Origin: Hydractinia symbiolongicarpus
Lineage: Eukaryota; Cnidaria; Hydrozoa; Anthoathecata; Hydractiniidae
Reading direction: 5' to 3'
DNA: 64,000 bases
NCBI RefSeq assembly: GCF_029227915.1
Contig: NC_079885.1
Coordinates: 15,263,001-15,327,000 of the forward strand
Shown here: positions 48,082 to 59,939 of the stretch, piece by piece
How the letters are laid out: each line of letters starts with the position of its first letter
How positions within the stretch are numbered: position 1 is the stretch's first letter
Translations under genes and position numbers: made by a program
Notes under the pieces: generated by a model
What the model was told of the DNA's origin: nothing
Seen by the model: only the letters and a program-made list of their open reading frames with translations
The model's database searches: none

Positions 48082-48532
48082 ATTGACTTTTTCACGTTAC
48101 ATTATTTATCATTACGACTGTGACGTATCTTTTTTACGAATTAGCCGCTGAGTAAATCAAGAAAGAGACATGATTAGAAGTTGCTTTTATCTTCACAACG
48201 GCTACGATCTGGCAGCAATAAATGCGCCAAGTCGCAAATGAATGGATTACGAGCGTCAGAAAAAGAAAATGGCGATGTAGTAACTTTGCTATATAACTTT
48301 GTCATATGAAAATTAAGTCGGAAAGCACCCTAGATTTCCTTCGTTGGAACTTTTTACCGGAAATCATAAAGCGCATTATTGTTCTCAAGAATCGATAGCG
48401 CTTAAAAAGAGCTGTCAAACGCACATAAACACGACCTATTTCGAATGATCCAGTCAAGAAATATGACCTTTAAAGTTTAAACCATTTTCGATGTAATGTG
48501 CTAATAAATCGTAGATATCTGCCCGTTTGTTT

Positions 48533-48651
48533 GTCTACGACCATACCACGATGAACACACCTGTTCTCGTCCGATCACGGAAGTTAAGCATCGTCGGGCC
48601 AGGATAGTACTTGGATGGGGGACCGCCTGGGAACTCCCGGTGTCGTAGGCT
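48533..48651 (+). rRNA. 5S rRNA: 5S rRNA copy 86, class B
   Basis: A69 only. Spacer has AAACGGGTACAATC, shared with the units after 50808 and 52464. Confidence 0.93.
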
Positions 48652-49101
48652 ATTGACTTTTTCACGTTACATCATTTATCATTACGACTGTGACGTATCT
48701 TTTTTACGCAATAGCCGCTGAGTAAATCAAGTAAGGGACGTGATTAGAAGATGCTTTCCCTTCAAAACGGGTACAATCTTGCTGCAATAAATGCGCCACG
48801 TCGCAAATAAATGGATTACGAGCGTCAGACAAAGAAAATGGCGATGTAGTTACTTTGCTAATTAACTTTGTCATATGAAAATTAAGTCTGAAAGCACCCT
48901 AGATTTCCTTCGTTGGAACTTTTTACCGGAAATCTTAAAGCGCATGGTTGTCGTAAAGAATCGATAGCGCTTGAAATGAGCTTTAAAATGCACATAAACA
49001 CGACCTATTTCGGATGATCCAGTCAAGAAATATGACCTTTAAAGTTTAAACCATTTTCGATGTAATGTGCTAATAAATCGTAGATATCTGCCCGTTTGTT
49101 T

Positions 49102-49220
49102 GTCTACGACCATACCACGATGAACACACCTGTTCTCGTCCGATCACGGAAGTTAAGAATCCTCGGGCCGGGATAGTACTTGGATGGGGGACCGCCTGGG
49201 AACTCCCGGTGTCGTAGGCT
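49102..49220 (+). rRNA. 5S rRNA: 5S rRNA copy 87, class C
   Basis: Plain class C allele, followed by ACTGACTTTTT (T121C just before the terminator). Confidence 0.92.
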
Positions 49221-49668
49221 ACTGACTTTTTCACGTTACATTATTCATCATTACGACTGTGACGTATCTTTTTTACGCAATAGCGCTGAGTAAATCAAGT
49301 AAGGGACGTTATTTGAAGTTTCTTTCCCTTCAAAGCGGCTACGATCTGGCTGCTATAAATGCGCCACGTCGCAAATCAATGGATTACGAGCGTCAGACAA
49401 AGAAAATGGCGATGTAGTTAATTTGCTAATTAACTTTGTCATATGAAAATTAAGTCTGCAAGTACCCTAGATTGCCTTCGTTGGAACTTTTTACCGGAAA
49501 TCATAAAGCGCATTATTGTTGTCCAGAATCGATAGCGCCTAAAAAGAGCTGTCAAACGCACATAAACACGACCTATTTCGAATGATCCAGTCAAGAAATA
49601 TGACCTTTAAATTTGAACCATTTTCGATGTAATGTGCTAATAAATCGTAGATATCTGCCCGTTTGTTT

Positions 49669-49787
49669 GTCTACGACCATACCACGATGAACACACCTGT
49701 TCTCGTCCGATCACGGAAGTTAAGAATCCTCGGGCCGGGATAGTACTTGGATGGGGGACCGCCTGGGAACTCCCGGTGTCGTAGGCT
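49669..49787 (+). rRNA. 5S rRNA: 5S rRNA copy 88, class C
   Basis: Plain class C allele. Its spacer has AAATGAAGAAAGAG, repeated after the copy at 51894. Confidence 0.92.
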
Positions 49788-50237
49788 ATTGACTTTTTCA
49801 CGTTACATTATTTATCATTACGACTGTGACGTATCTTTTTTACGAATTAGCCGCTGAGTAAATGAAGAAAGAGACATGATTAGAAGTTGCTTTTATCTTC
49901 ACAACGGCTACGATCTGGCAGCAATAAATGCGCCAAGTCGCAAATGAATGGATTACGAGCGTCAGAAAAAGAAAATGGCGATGTAGTAACTTTGCTATAT
50001 AACTTTGTCATATGAAAATTAAGTCGGAAAGCACCCTAGATTTCCTTCGTTGGAACTTTTTACCGGAAATCATAAAGCGCATTATTGTTGTCCAGAATCG
50101 ATAGCGCTTAAAAAGAGCTGTCAAACGCACATAAACACGACCTATTTCGAATGATCCAGTCAAGAAATATGACCTTTAAATTTGAACCATTTTCGATGTA
50201 ATGTGCTAATAAATCGTAGATATCTGCCCGTTTGTTT

Positions 50238-50356
50238 GTCTACGACCATACCACGATGAACACACCTGTTCTCGTCCGATCACGGAAGTTAAGAATCCTC
50301 GGGCCGGGATAGTACTTGGATGGGGGACCGCCTGGGAACTCCCGGTGTCGTAGGCT
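50238..50356 (+). rRNA. 5S rRNA: 5S rRNA copy 89, class C
   Basis: Plain class C allele, with the same TTTTATCTTCACAAC spacer markers as copies 85 and 88. Confidence 0.92.
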
Positions 50357-50807
50357 ATTGACTTTTTCACGTTACATTATTTATCATTACGACTGTGACG
50401 TATCTTTTTTACGAATTAGCCGCTGAGTAAATCAAGAAAGAGACATGATTAGAAGTTGCTTTTATCTTCACAACGGCTACGATCTGGCAGCAATAAATGC
50501 GCCAAGTCGCAAATGAATGGATTACGAGCGTCAGAAAAAGAAAATGGCGATGTAGTAACTTTGCTATATAACTTTGTCATATGAAAATTAAGTCGGAAAG
50601 CACCCTAGATTTCCTTCGTTGGAACTTTTTACCGGAAATCATAAAGCGCATTATTGTTCTCAAGAATCGATAGCGCTTAAAAAGAGCTGTCAAACGCACA
50701 TAAACACGACCTATTTCGAATGATCCAGTCAAGAAATATGACCTTTAAAGTTTAAACCATTTTCGATGTAATGTGCTAATAAATCGTAGATATCTGCCCG
50801 TTTGTTT

Positions 50808-50926
50808 GTCTACGACCATACCACGATGAACACACCTGTTCTCGTCCGATCACGGAAGTTAAGCATCGTCGGGCCAGGATAGTACTTGGATGGGGGACCG
50901 CCTGGGAACTCCCGGTGTCGTAGGCT
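50808..50926 (+). rRNA. 5S rRNA: 5S rRNA copy 90, class B
   Basis: A69 only; duplicate of copy 86 at +2,275 bp. Confidence 0.93.
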
Positions 50927-51376
50927 ATTGACTTTTTCACGTTACATCATTTATCATTACGACTGTGACGTATCTTTTTTACGCAATAGCCGCTGAGTAA
51001 ATCAAGTAAGGGACGTGATTAGAAGATGCTTTCCCTTCAAAACGGGTACAATCTTGCTGCAATAAATGCGCCACGTCGCAAATAAATGGATTACGAGCGT
51101 CAGACAAAGAAAATGGCGATGTAGTTACTTTGCTAATTAACTTTGTCATATGAAAATTAAGTCTGAAAGCACCCTAGATTTCCTTCGTTGGAACTTTTTA
51201 CCGGAAATCTTAAAGCGCATGGTTGTCGTAAAGAATCGATAGCGCTTGAAATGAGCTTTAAAATGCACATAAACACGACCTATTTCGGATGATCCAGTCA
51301 AGAAATATGACCTTTAAAGTTTAAACCATTTTCGATGTAATGTGCTAATAAATCGTAGATATCTGCCCGTTTGTTT

Positions 51377-51482
51377 GTCTACGACCATACCACGATGAAC
51401 ACACCTGTTCTCGTCCGATCACGGAAGTTAAGAATCCTCGGGCCGGGATAGTACTTGGATGGGGGACCGCCTGGGAACTCCC
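51377..51482 (+). pseudogene. Truncated 5S copy 91, class C, 50-bp deletion over its 3' end
   Basis: The gene stops at position 106 (GGAACTCCC) and runs directly into TGTGACGTATC of the spacer. Lost are positions 107-119, so the 3' strand of stem I, part of helix V and the T5 terminator. The T6 run survives at 51494-51499, and the internal promoter is whole apart from the class C changes. It could still give a transcript close to normal length but without stem I. The parent unit at 49102 has no deletion. Confidence 0.94.
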
Positions 51483-51893
51483 TGTGACGTATCTTTTTTA
51501 CGCAATAGCGCTGAGTAAATCAAGTAAGGGACGTTATTTGAAGTTTCTTTCCCTTCAAAGCGGCTACGATCTGGCTGCTATAAATGCGCCACGTCGCAAA
51601 TCAATGGATTACGAGCGTCAGACAAAGAAAATGGCGATGTAGTTAATTTGCTAATTAACTTTGTCATATGAAAATTAAGTCTGCAAGTACCCTAGATTGC
51701 CTTCGTTGGAACTTTTTACCGGAAATCATAAAGCGCATTATTGTTGTCCAGAATCGATAGCGCTTAAAAAGAGCTGTCAAACGCACATAAACACGACCTA
51801 TTTCGAATGATCCAGTCAAGAAATATGACCTTTAAATTTGAACCATTTTCGATGTAATGTGCTAATAAATCGTAGATATCTGCCCGTTTGTTT

Positions 51894-52012
51894 GTCTACG
51901 ACCATACCACGATGAACACACCTGTTCTCGTCCGATCACGGAAGTTAAGAATCCTCGGGCCGGGATAGTACTTGGATGGGGGACCGCCTGGGAACTCCCG
52001 GTGTCGTAGGCT
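51894..52012 (+). rRNA. 5S rRNA: 5S rRNA copy 92, class C
   Basis: Plain class C allele; duplicate of copy 88. Confidence 0.92.
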
Positions 52013-52463
52013 ATTGACTTTTTCACGTTACATTATTTATCATTACGACTGTGACGTATCTTTTTTACGAATTAGCCGCTGAGTAAATGAAGAAAGAGAC
52101 ATGATTAGAAGTTGCTTTTATCTTCACAACGGCTACGATCTGGCAGCAATAAATGCGCCAAGTCGCAAATGAATGGATTACGAGCGTCAGAAAAAGAAAA
52201 TGGCGATGTAGTAACTTTGCTATATAACTTTGTCATATGAAAATTAAGTCGGAAAGCACCCTAGATTTCCTTCGTTGGAACTTTTTACCGGAAATCATAA
52301 AGCGCATTATTGTTCGCAAGAATCGATAGCGCTTAAAAAGAGCTGTCAAACGCACATAAACACGACCTATTTCGAATGATCCAGTCAAGAAATATGACCT
52401 TTAAAGTTTAAACCATTTTCGATGTAATGTGCTAATAAATCGTAGATATCTGCCCGTTTGTTT

Positions 52464-52582
52464 GTCTACGACCATACCACGATGAACACACCTGTTCTCG
52501 TCCGATCACGGAAGTTAAGCATCGTCGGGCCAGGATAGTACTTGGATGGGGGACCGCCTGGGAACTCCCGGTGTCGTAGGCT
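52464..52582 (+). rRNA. 5S rRNA: 5S rRNA copy 93, class B
   Basis: A69 only. Spacer has the AAACGGGTACAATC marker. Confidence 0.93.
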
Positions 52583-53032
52583 ATTGACTTTTTCACGTTA
52601 CATCATTTATCATTACGACTGTGACGTATCTTTTTTACGCAATAGCCGCTGAGTAAATCAAGTAAAGGACGTGATTAGAAGATGCTTTCCCTTCAAAACG
52701 GGTACAATCTTGCTGCAATAAATGCGCCACGTCGCAAATAAATGGATTACGAGCGTCAGACAAAGAAAATGGCGATGTAGTTACTTTGCTAATTAACTTT
52801 GTCATATGAAAATTAAGTCTGAAAGCACCCTAGATTTCCTTCGTTGAAACTTTTTACCGGAAATCTTAAAGCGCATGGTTGTCGTAATTAATGGATAGCG
52901 CTTGAAATGAGCTTTCAAATGCACATAAACACGACCTATTTCGGATGATCCAGTCAAGAAATATGACCTTTAAAGTTTAAACCATTTTCGATGTAATGTG
53001 CTAATAAATCGTAGATATCTGCCCGTTTGTTT

Positions 53033-53151
53033 GTTTACGACCATACCACGATGAACACACCTGTTCTCGTCCGATCACGGAAGTTAAGCATCGTCGGGCC
53101 GGGATAGTACTTGGATGGGGGACCGCCTGGGAACTCCCGGTGTCGTAGGCT
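53033..53151 (+). rRNA. 5S rRNA: 5S rRNA copy 94, class A
   Basis: C3T allele; otherwise as reference. Confidence 0.95.
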
Positions 53152-53601
53152 ATTGACTTTTTCACGTTACATTATTTATCATTACGACTGTGACGTATCT
53201 TTTTTACGAAATAGCCGCTGAGTAAATCAAGAAAGAGACATGATTAGAAGTTGCTTTCCCTTCAAAACGGCTACGATCTGGCAGCAATAAATGCGCCAAG
53301 TCGCAAATGAATGGATTACGAGCGTCAGACAAAGAAAATGGCGATGTAGTTAATTTGCTAATTAACTTTGTCATATGAAAATTAAGTCTGAAAGCACCCT
53401 AGATTTCCTTCGTTGGAACTTTTTACCGGAAATCTTAAAGCGCATGGTTGTCGTAATTAATGGATAGCGCTTGAAATGAGCTTTCAAATGCACATAAACA
53501 CGACCTATTTCGGATGATCCAGTCAAGAAATATGACCTTTAAAGTTTAAACCATTTTCGATGTAATGTGCTAATAAATCGTAGATATCTGCCCGCTTGTT
53601 T

Positions 53602-53720
53602 GTTTACGACCATACCACGATGAACACACCTGTTCTCGTCCGATCACGGAAGTTAAGCATCGTCGGGCCGGGATAGTACTTGGATGGGGGACCGCCTGGG
53701 AACTCCCGGTGTCGTAGGCT
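53602..53720 (+). rRNA. 5S rRNA: 5S rRNA copy 95, class A
   Basis: C3T allele, followed by ATTAACTTTTT before the terminator. The flank upstream reads CCCGCTTGTTT. Confidence 0.95.
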
Positions 53721-54170
53721 ATTAACTTTTTCACGTTACATTATTTATCATTACGACTGTGACGTATCTTTTTTACGAAATAGCCACTGAGTAAATCAAG
53801 AAAGAGACATGATTAGAAGTTGCTTTCCCTTCAAAACGGCTACGATCTGGCAGCAATAAATGCGCCAAGTCGCAAATGAATGGATTACGAGCGTCAGAAA
53901 AAGAAAATGGCGATGTAGTAACTTTGCTAATTAACTTTGTCATATGAAAATTAAGTCGGAAACCACCCTAGATTTCCTTCGTTGGAACTTTTTACCGGAA
54001 ATCATAAAGCGCATTATTGTTGTCAAGAATCGATAGCGCTTAAAAAGAGCTGTCAAACGCACATAAACACGACCTATTTCGAATGATCCAGTCAAGAAAT
54101 ATGACCTTTAAAGTTTGAACCATTTTCGATGTAATGTGCTAATAAATCGTAGATATCTGCCCGTTTGTTT

Positions 54171-54289
54171 GTCTACGACCATACCACGATGAACACACCT
54201 GTTCTCGTCCGATCACGGAAGTTAAGCATCGTCGGGCCGGGATAGTACTTTGATGGGGGACCGCCTGGGAACTCCCGGTGTCGTAGGCT
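54171..54289 (+). rRNA. 5S rRNA: 5S rRNA copy 96, class A
   Basis: G81T in the C box, as in copy 46, but with a normal T5 terminator. Confidence 0.93.
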
Positions 54290-54739
54290 ATTGACTTTTT
54301 CACGTTACATTATTTATCATTACGACTGTGACGTATCTTTTTTACGAAATAACCGCTGAGTAAATCAAGAAAGAGACATGATTAGAAGTTGCTTTCCCTT
54401 CAAAACGGCTACGATCTGGCAGCAATAAATGCGCCAAGTCGCAAATGAATGGATTACAAGCGTCAGACAAAGAAAATGGCGATGTAGTTACTTTGCTAAT
54501 TAACTTTGTCATATGAAAATTAAGTCGGAAAGCACCCTAGATTTCCTTCGTTGGAACTTTTTACCGGAAATCTTAAAGCGCATAGTTGTCGTAATTAATC
54601 GATAGCGCTTGAAATGAGCTTTCAAATGCACATAAACACGACCTATTTCGGATAATCCAGTCAAGAAATATGACCTTTAAAGTTTAAACCATTTTCGATG
54701 TAATGTGCTAATAAATCGTAGATATCTGCCCGTTTGTTT

Positions 54740-54858
54740 GTCTACGACCATACCACGATGAACACACCTGTTCTCGTCCGATCACGGAAGTTAAGCATCG
54801 TCGGGCCAGGATAGTACTTGGATGGGGGACCGCCTGGGAACTCCCGGTGTCGTAGGCT
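54740..54858 (+). rRNA. 5S rRNA: 5S rRNA copy 97, class B, recombinant unit
   Basis: A69 gene followed by the spacer haplotype usual for class A (ACGAAATAGCC, AAGAAAGAGACATG). A crossover junction lies between the gene and the T6 run. Confidence 0.92.
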
Positions 54859-55308
54859 ATTGACTTTTTCACGTTACATTATTTATCATTACGACTGTGA
54901 CGTATCTTTTTTACGAAATAGCCGCTAAGTAAATCAAGAAAGAGACATGATTAGAAGTTGCTTTCCCTTCAAAACGGCTACGATCTGGCAGCAATAAATG
55001 CGCCAAGTCGCAAATGAATGGATTACGAGCGTCAGACAAAGAAAATGGCGATGTAGTTAATTTGCTAATTAACTTTGTCATATGAAAATTAAGTCTGAAA
55101 GCACCCTAGATTTCCTTCGTTGGAACTTTTTACCGGAAATCTTAAAGCGCATGGTTGTCGTAATTAATGGATAGCGCTTGAAATGAGCTTTCAAATGCAC
55201 ATAAACACGACCTATTTCGGATGATCCAGTCAAGAAATATGACCTTTAAAGTTTAAACCATTTTCGATGTAATGTGCTAATAAATCGTAGATATCTGCCC
55301 GTTTGTTT

Positions 55309-55427
55309 GTTTACGACCATACCACGATGAACACACCTGTTCTCGTCCGATCACGGAAGTTAAGCATCGTCGGGCCGGGATAGTACTTGGATGGGGCACC
55401 GCCTGGGAATTCCCGGTGTCGTAGGCT
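55309..55427 (+). rRNA. 5S rRNA: 5S rRNA copy 98, class A
   Basis: C3T, G89C and C102T (GGGGCACC, GAATTCCC). The last creates an EcoRI site inside the gene. Confidence 0.92.
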
Positions 55428-55876
55428 ATTGACTTTTTCACGTTACATTATTTATCATTACGACTGTGACGTATCTTTTTTACGAAATAGCCGCTGAGTA
55501 AATCAAGAAAGAGACATGATTAGAAGTTGCTTTCCCTTCAAAACGGCTACGATCTGGCAGCAATAAATGCGCCAAGTGGCAAATGAATAGATTACGAGCG
55601 TCAGAAAAAGAAAATGGCGATGTAGTAACTTTGCTAATTAACTTTGTCATATGAAAATTAAGTCGGAAAGCACCCTAGATTTCCTTCGTTGGAACTTTTT
55701 ACCGGAAATCATAAAGCGCATTATTGTTGTCAAGAATCGATAGCGCTTAAAAAGAGCTGTCAAACGCACATAAACACGACCTATTTGAATGATCCAGTCA
55801 AGAAATATGACCTTTAGAGTTTGAACCATTTTCGATGTAATGTGCTAATAAATCGTAGATATCTGCCCGTTTGTTT

Positions 55877-55995
55877 GTCTACGACCATACCACGATGAAC
55901 ACACCTGTTCTCGTCCGATCACGGAAGTTAAGCATCGTCGGGCCGGGATAGTACTTGGATGGGGGACCGCCTGGGAACTCCCGGTGTCGTAGGCT
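55877..55995 (+). rRNA. 5S rRNA: 5S rRNA copy 99, class A
   Basis: Reference gene. Followed by a spacer lacking 19 bp. Confidence 0.95.
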
Positions 55996-56168
55996 ATTGA
56001 CTTTTTCACGTTACATTATTTATCATTACGACTGTGACGTATCTTTTTTACGAAATAGCCGCTGAGTAAATCAAGAAAGAGACATGATTAGAAGTTGCTT
56101 TCCCTTCAAAACGGCTACGATCTGGCAGCAATAAATGCGCCAAGTCGCAAATGAATGGATTACAAGCG

Positions 56169-56718
56169 ATGTAGTTACTTTGCTAATTAACTTTGTCATA
56201 TGAAAATTAAGTCTGAAAGCACCCTAGATTTCCTTCGTTGGAACTTTTTACCGGAAATCTTAAAGCGCATGGTTGTCGTAATTAATGGATAGCGCTTAAA
56301 ATGAGCTTTCAAATGCACATAAACACGACCTATTTCGGATGATCCAGTCAAGAAATATGACCTTTAAAGTTTAAACCATTTTCGATGTAATGTGCTAATA
56401 AATCGTAGATATCTGCCCGTTTGTTTGTCTACGACCATACCACGATGAACACACCTGTTCTCGTCCGATCACGGAAGTTAAGCATCGTCGGGCCGGGATA
56501 GTACTTGGATGGGGGACCGCCTGGGAACTCCCGGTGTCGTAGGCTATTGACTTTTTCACGTTACATTATTTATCATTACGACTGTGACGTATTTTTTTTA
56601 CGAAATAGCCGCTGAGTAAATCAAGAAAGAGACATGATTAGAAGTTGCTTTCCCTTCAAAACGGCTACGATCTGGCAGCAATAAATGCGCCAAGTCGCAA
56701 ATGAATGGATTACAAGCG
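56169..56718 (+). repeat. 550-bp unit with 19-bp spacer deletion, tandemly doubled
   Basis: The spacers after copies 99 and 100 both lack TCAGACAAAGAAAATGGCG, reading ACAAGCGATGTAG at 56163 and 56713. The deletion lies between two GCG triplets, consistent with slippage. The unit was copied once afterwards. Confidence 0.88.
56427..56545 (+). rRNA. 5S rRNA: 5S rRNA copy 100, class A
   Basis: Reference gene. The second T run is lengthened by C167T (GTATTTTTTTTA), and the spacer again lacks 19 bp. Confidence 0.95.
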
Positions 56719-56976
56719 ATGTAGTTACTTTGCTAATTAACTTTGTCATATGAAAATTAAGTCTGAAAGCACCCTAGATTTCCTTCGTTGGAACTTTTTA
56801 CCGGAAATCTTAAAGCGCATGGTTGTCGTAATTAATGGATAGCGCTTAAAATGAGCTTTCAAATGCACATAAACACGACCTATTTCGGATGATCCAGTCA
56901 AGAAATATGACCTTTAAAGTTTAAACCATTTTCGATGTAATGTGCTAATAAATCGTAGATATCTGCCCGTTTGTTT

Positions 56977-57095
56977 GTCTACGACCATACCACGATGAAC
57001 ACACCTGTTCTCGTCCGATCACGGAAGTTAACCATCGTCGGGCTAGGATAGTACTTGGATGGGGGATTGCCTGGGAACTCCCGGTGTCGTAGGCT
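56977..57095 (+). rRNA. 5S rRNA: 5S rRNA copy 101, class B'
   Basis: GGGCTAGG at 64-71, C91T and C92T as in copy 83, plus a private G56C in the A box. Confidence 0.89.
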
Positions 57096-57545
57096 ATTGA
57101 CTTTTTTACGTTACATTATTTATCATTACGACTGTGACGTATCTTTTTTACGCAATAGCCCCTGAGTAAATCAAGTAAGGGACGTGATTAGAAGATGCTT
57201 TCCCTTCAAAACGGCTACAATCTTGCTGCAATAAATGCGCCACGTCGCAAATAAATGGATTACGAGCGTCAGACAAAGAAAATGGCGATGTAGTTACTTT
57301 GCTAATTAACTTTGTCATATGAAAATTAAATCTGAAAGCACCCCAGATTTCCTTCGTTGGAACTTTTTACCGGAAATCTTAAAGCGCATGGTTGTCGTAA
57401 AGAATCGATAGCGCTTGAAATGAGCTTTCAAATGCACATAAACACGACCTATTTCGGATGATCCAGTCAATAAATATGACCTTTAAAGTTTAAACAATTT
57501 TCGATGTAATGTGCTAATAAACCGTAGATATCTGCCCGTTTGTTT

Positions 57546-57664
57546 GTCTACGACCATACCACGATGAACACACCTGTTCTCGTCCGATCACGGAAGTTAA
57601 GCATCGTCGGGCCGGGATAGTACTTGGATGGGGGACCGCCTGGGAACTCCCGGTGTCGTAGGCT
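57546..57664 (+). rRNA. 5S rRNA: 5S rRNA copy 102, class A
   Basis: Reference gene; TAATAAAC upstream. Matches copy 84 at +10,150 bp. Confidence 0.95.
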
Positions 57665-58113
57665 ATTGACTTTTTCACGTTACATTATTTATCATTACGA
57701 CTGTGACGTATCTTTTTTACGCAATAGCGCTGAGTAAATCAAGTAAGGGACGTTATTTGAAGTTTCTTTCCCTTCAAAGCGGCTACGATCTGGCTGCAAT
57801 AAATGCGCCACGTCGCAAATCAATGGATTACGAGCGTCAGACAAAGAAAATGGCGATGTAGTTAATTTGCTAATTAACTTTGTCATATGAAAATTAAGTC
57901 TGCAAGTACCCTAGATTGCCTTCGTTGGAACTTTTTACCGGAAATCATAAAGCGCATTATTGTTGTCCAGAATCGATAGCGCTTAAAAAGAGCTGTCAAA
58001 CGCACATAAACACGACCTATTTCGAATGATCCAGTCAAGAAATATGACCTTTAAAGTTTGAACCATTTTCGATGTAATGTGCTAATAAATCGTAGATATC
58101 TGCCCGTTTGTTT

Positions 58114-58232
58114 GTCTACGACCATACCACGATGAACACACCTGTTCTCGTCCGATCACGGAAGTTAAGAATCCTCGGGCCGGGATAGTACTTGGATGGG
58201 GGACCGCCTGGGAACTCCCGGTGTCGTAGGCT
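58114..58232 (+). rRNA. 5S rRNA: 5S rRNA copy 103, class C
   Basis: Plain class C allele. Spacer has TTTTATCTTCAAAAC and GCTATATAAC, close to the unit after 47963. Confidence 0.92.
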
Positions 58233-58683
58233 ATTGACTTTTTCACGTTACATTATTTATCATTACGACTGTGACGTATCTTTTTTACGAATTAGCCGCT
58301 GAGTAAATCAAGAAAGAGACATGATTAGAAGTTGCTTTTATCTTCAAAACGGCTACGATCTGGCAGCAATAAATGCGCCAAGTCGCAAATGAATGGATTA
58401 CGAGCGTCAGAAAAAGAAAATGGCGATGTAGTAACTTTGCTATATAACTTTGTCATATGAAAATTAAGTCGGAAAGCACCCTAGATTTCCTTCGTTGGAA
58501 CTTTTTACCGGAAATCATAAAGCGCATTATTGTTCTCAAGAATCGATAGCACTTAAAAAGAGCTGTCAAACGCACATAAACACGACCTATTTCGAATGAT
58601 CCAGTCAAGAAATATGACCTTTAAAGTTTAAACCATTTTCGATGTAATGTGCTAATAAATCGTAGATATCTGCCCGTTTGTTT

Positions 58684-58802
58684 GTCTACGACCATACCAC
58701 GATGAACACACCTGTTCTCGTCCGATCACGGAAGTTAAGAATCCTCGGGCCGGGATAGTACTTGGATGGGGGACCGCCTGGGAACTCCCGGTGTCGTAGG
58801 CT
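58684..58802 (+). rRNA. 5S rRNA: 5S rRNA copy 104, class C
   Basis: Plain class C allele. Its spacer has the rare GCTGCAAAAAATGC, as after copy 66 at a 21,524-bp offset. Confidence 0.92.
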
Positions 58803-59251
58803 ATTGACTTTTTCACGTTACATTATTTATCATTACGACTGTGACGTATCTTTTTTACGCAATAGCGCTGAGTAAATCAAGTAAGGGACGTTATTAGAAG
58901 TTTCTTTCCCTTCAAAGCGGCTACGATCTGGCTGCAAAAAATGCGCCACGTCGCAAATCAATGGATTACGAGCGTCAGACAAAGAAAATGGCGATGTAGT
59001 TAATTTGCTAATTAACTTTGTCATATGAAAATTAAGTCTGCAAGCACCCTAGATTTCCTTCGTTGGAACTTTTTACCGGAAATCTTAAAGCGCATGGTTG
59101 TCGTAAAGAATCGATAGCGCTTGAAATGAGCTTTCAAATGCACATAAACACGACCTATTTCGGATGATCCAGTCAAGAAATATGACCTTTAAAGTTTAAA
59201 CCATTTTCGATGTAATGTGCTAATAAATCGTAGATATCTGCCCGTTTGTTT

Positions 59252-59370
59252 GTCTACGACCATACCACGATGAACACACCTGTTCTCGTCCGATCACGGA
59301 AGTTAAGAATCCTCGGGCCGGGATAGTACTTGGATGGGGGACCGCCTGGGAACTCCCGGTGTCGTAGGCT
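59252..59370 (+). rRNA. 5S rRNA: 5S rRNA copy 105, class C
   Basis: Plain class C allele; matches copy 67 at +21,524 bp. Confidence 0.92.
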
Positions 59371-59820
59371 ATTGACTTTTTCACGTTACATTATTTATCA
59401 TTACGACTGTGACGTATCTTTTTTACGATATAGCCGCTGAGTAAATCAAGAAAGAGACATGATTAGAAGTTGCTTTCCCTTCAAAACGGCTACGATCTGG
59501 CAGCAATAAATGCGCCAAGTCGCAAATGAATGGATTACGAGCGTCAGACAAAGAAAATGGCGATGTAGTAATTTTGCTAATTAACTTTGTCATATGAAAA
59601 TTAAGTCGGAAAGCACCCTAGATTTCCTTCGTTGGAACTTTTTACCGGAAATCATAAAGCGCATTATTGTTGTCAAGAATCGATAGCGCTTTAAAAGAGC
59701 TGTCAAACGCACATAAACACGACCTATTTCGAATGATCCAGTCAAGAAATATGACCTTTAAAGTTTGAACCATTTTCGATGTAATGTGCTAATAAATCGT
59801 AGATATCTGCCCGTTTGTTT

Positions 59821-59939
59821 GTCTACGACCATACCACGATGAACACACCTGTTCTCGTCCGATCACGGAAGTTAAGCATCGTCGGGCCGGGATAGTACTT
59901 GGATGGGGGACCGCCTGGGAACTCCCGGTGTCGTAGGCT
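59821..59939 (+). rRNA. 5S rRNA: 5S rRNA copy 106, class A
   Basis: Reference gene; matches copy 68 at +21,524 bp, including GCGCATGATTGTCG in its spacer. Confidence 0.96.

Larger units (their letters stand above)
48533..50807 (+). repeat. 2,275-bp four-unit duplication, first copy
   Basis: Covers copies 86-89. Shared markers with the next block: AAACGGGTACAATC, GCTGCTATAAATGC and AAATGAAGAAAGAG. Confidence 0.8.
50808..53032 (+). repeat. 2,275-bp four-unit duplication, second copy, with 50-bp deletion
   Basis: Covers copies 90-93 and carries the private truncation of copy 91. The last gene differs in class (B against C), so the block ends or was converted near 52.3 kb. Confidence 0.78.

Noticed and set aside
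55647-55829. 60-codon frame in a spacer
   Set aside because: Created by a one-base loss (CCTATTTGAATG for CCTATTTCGAATG); found nowhere else in frame.
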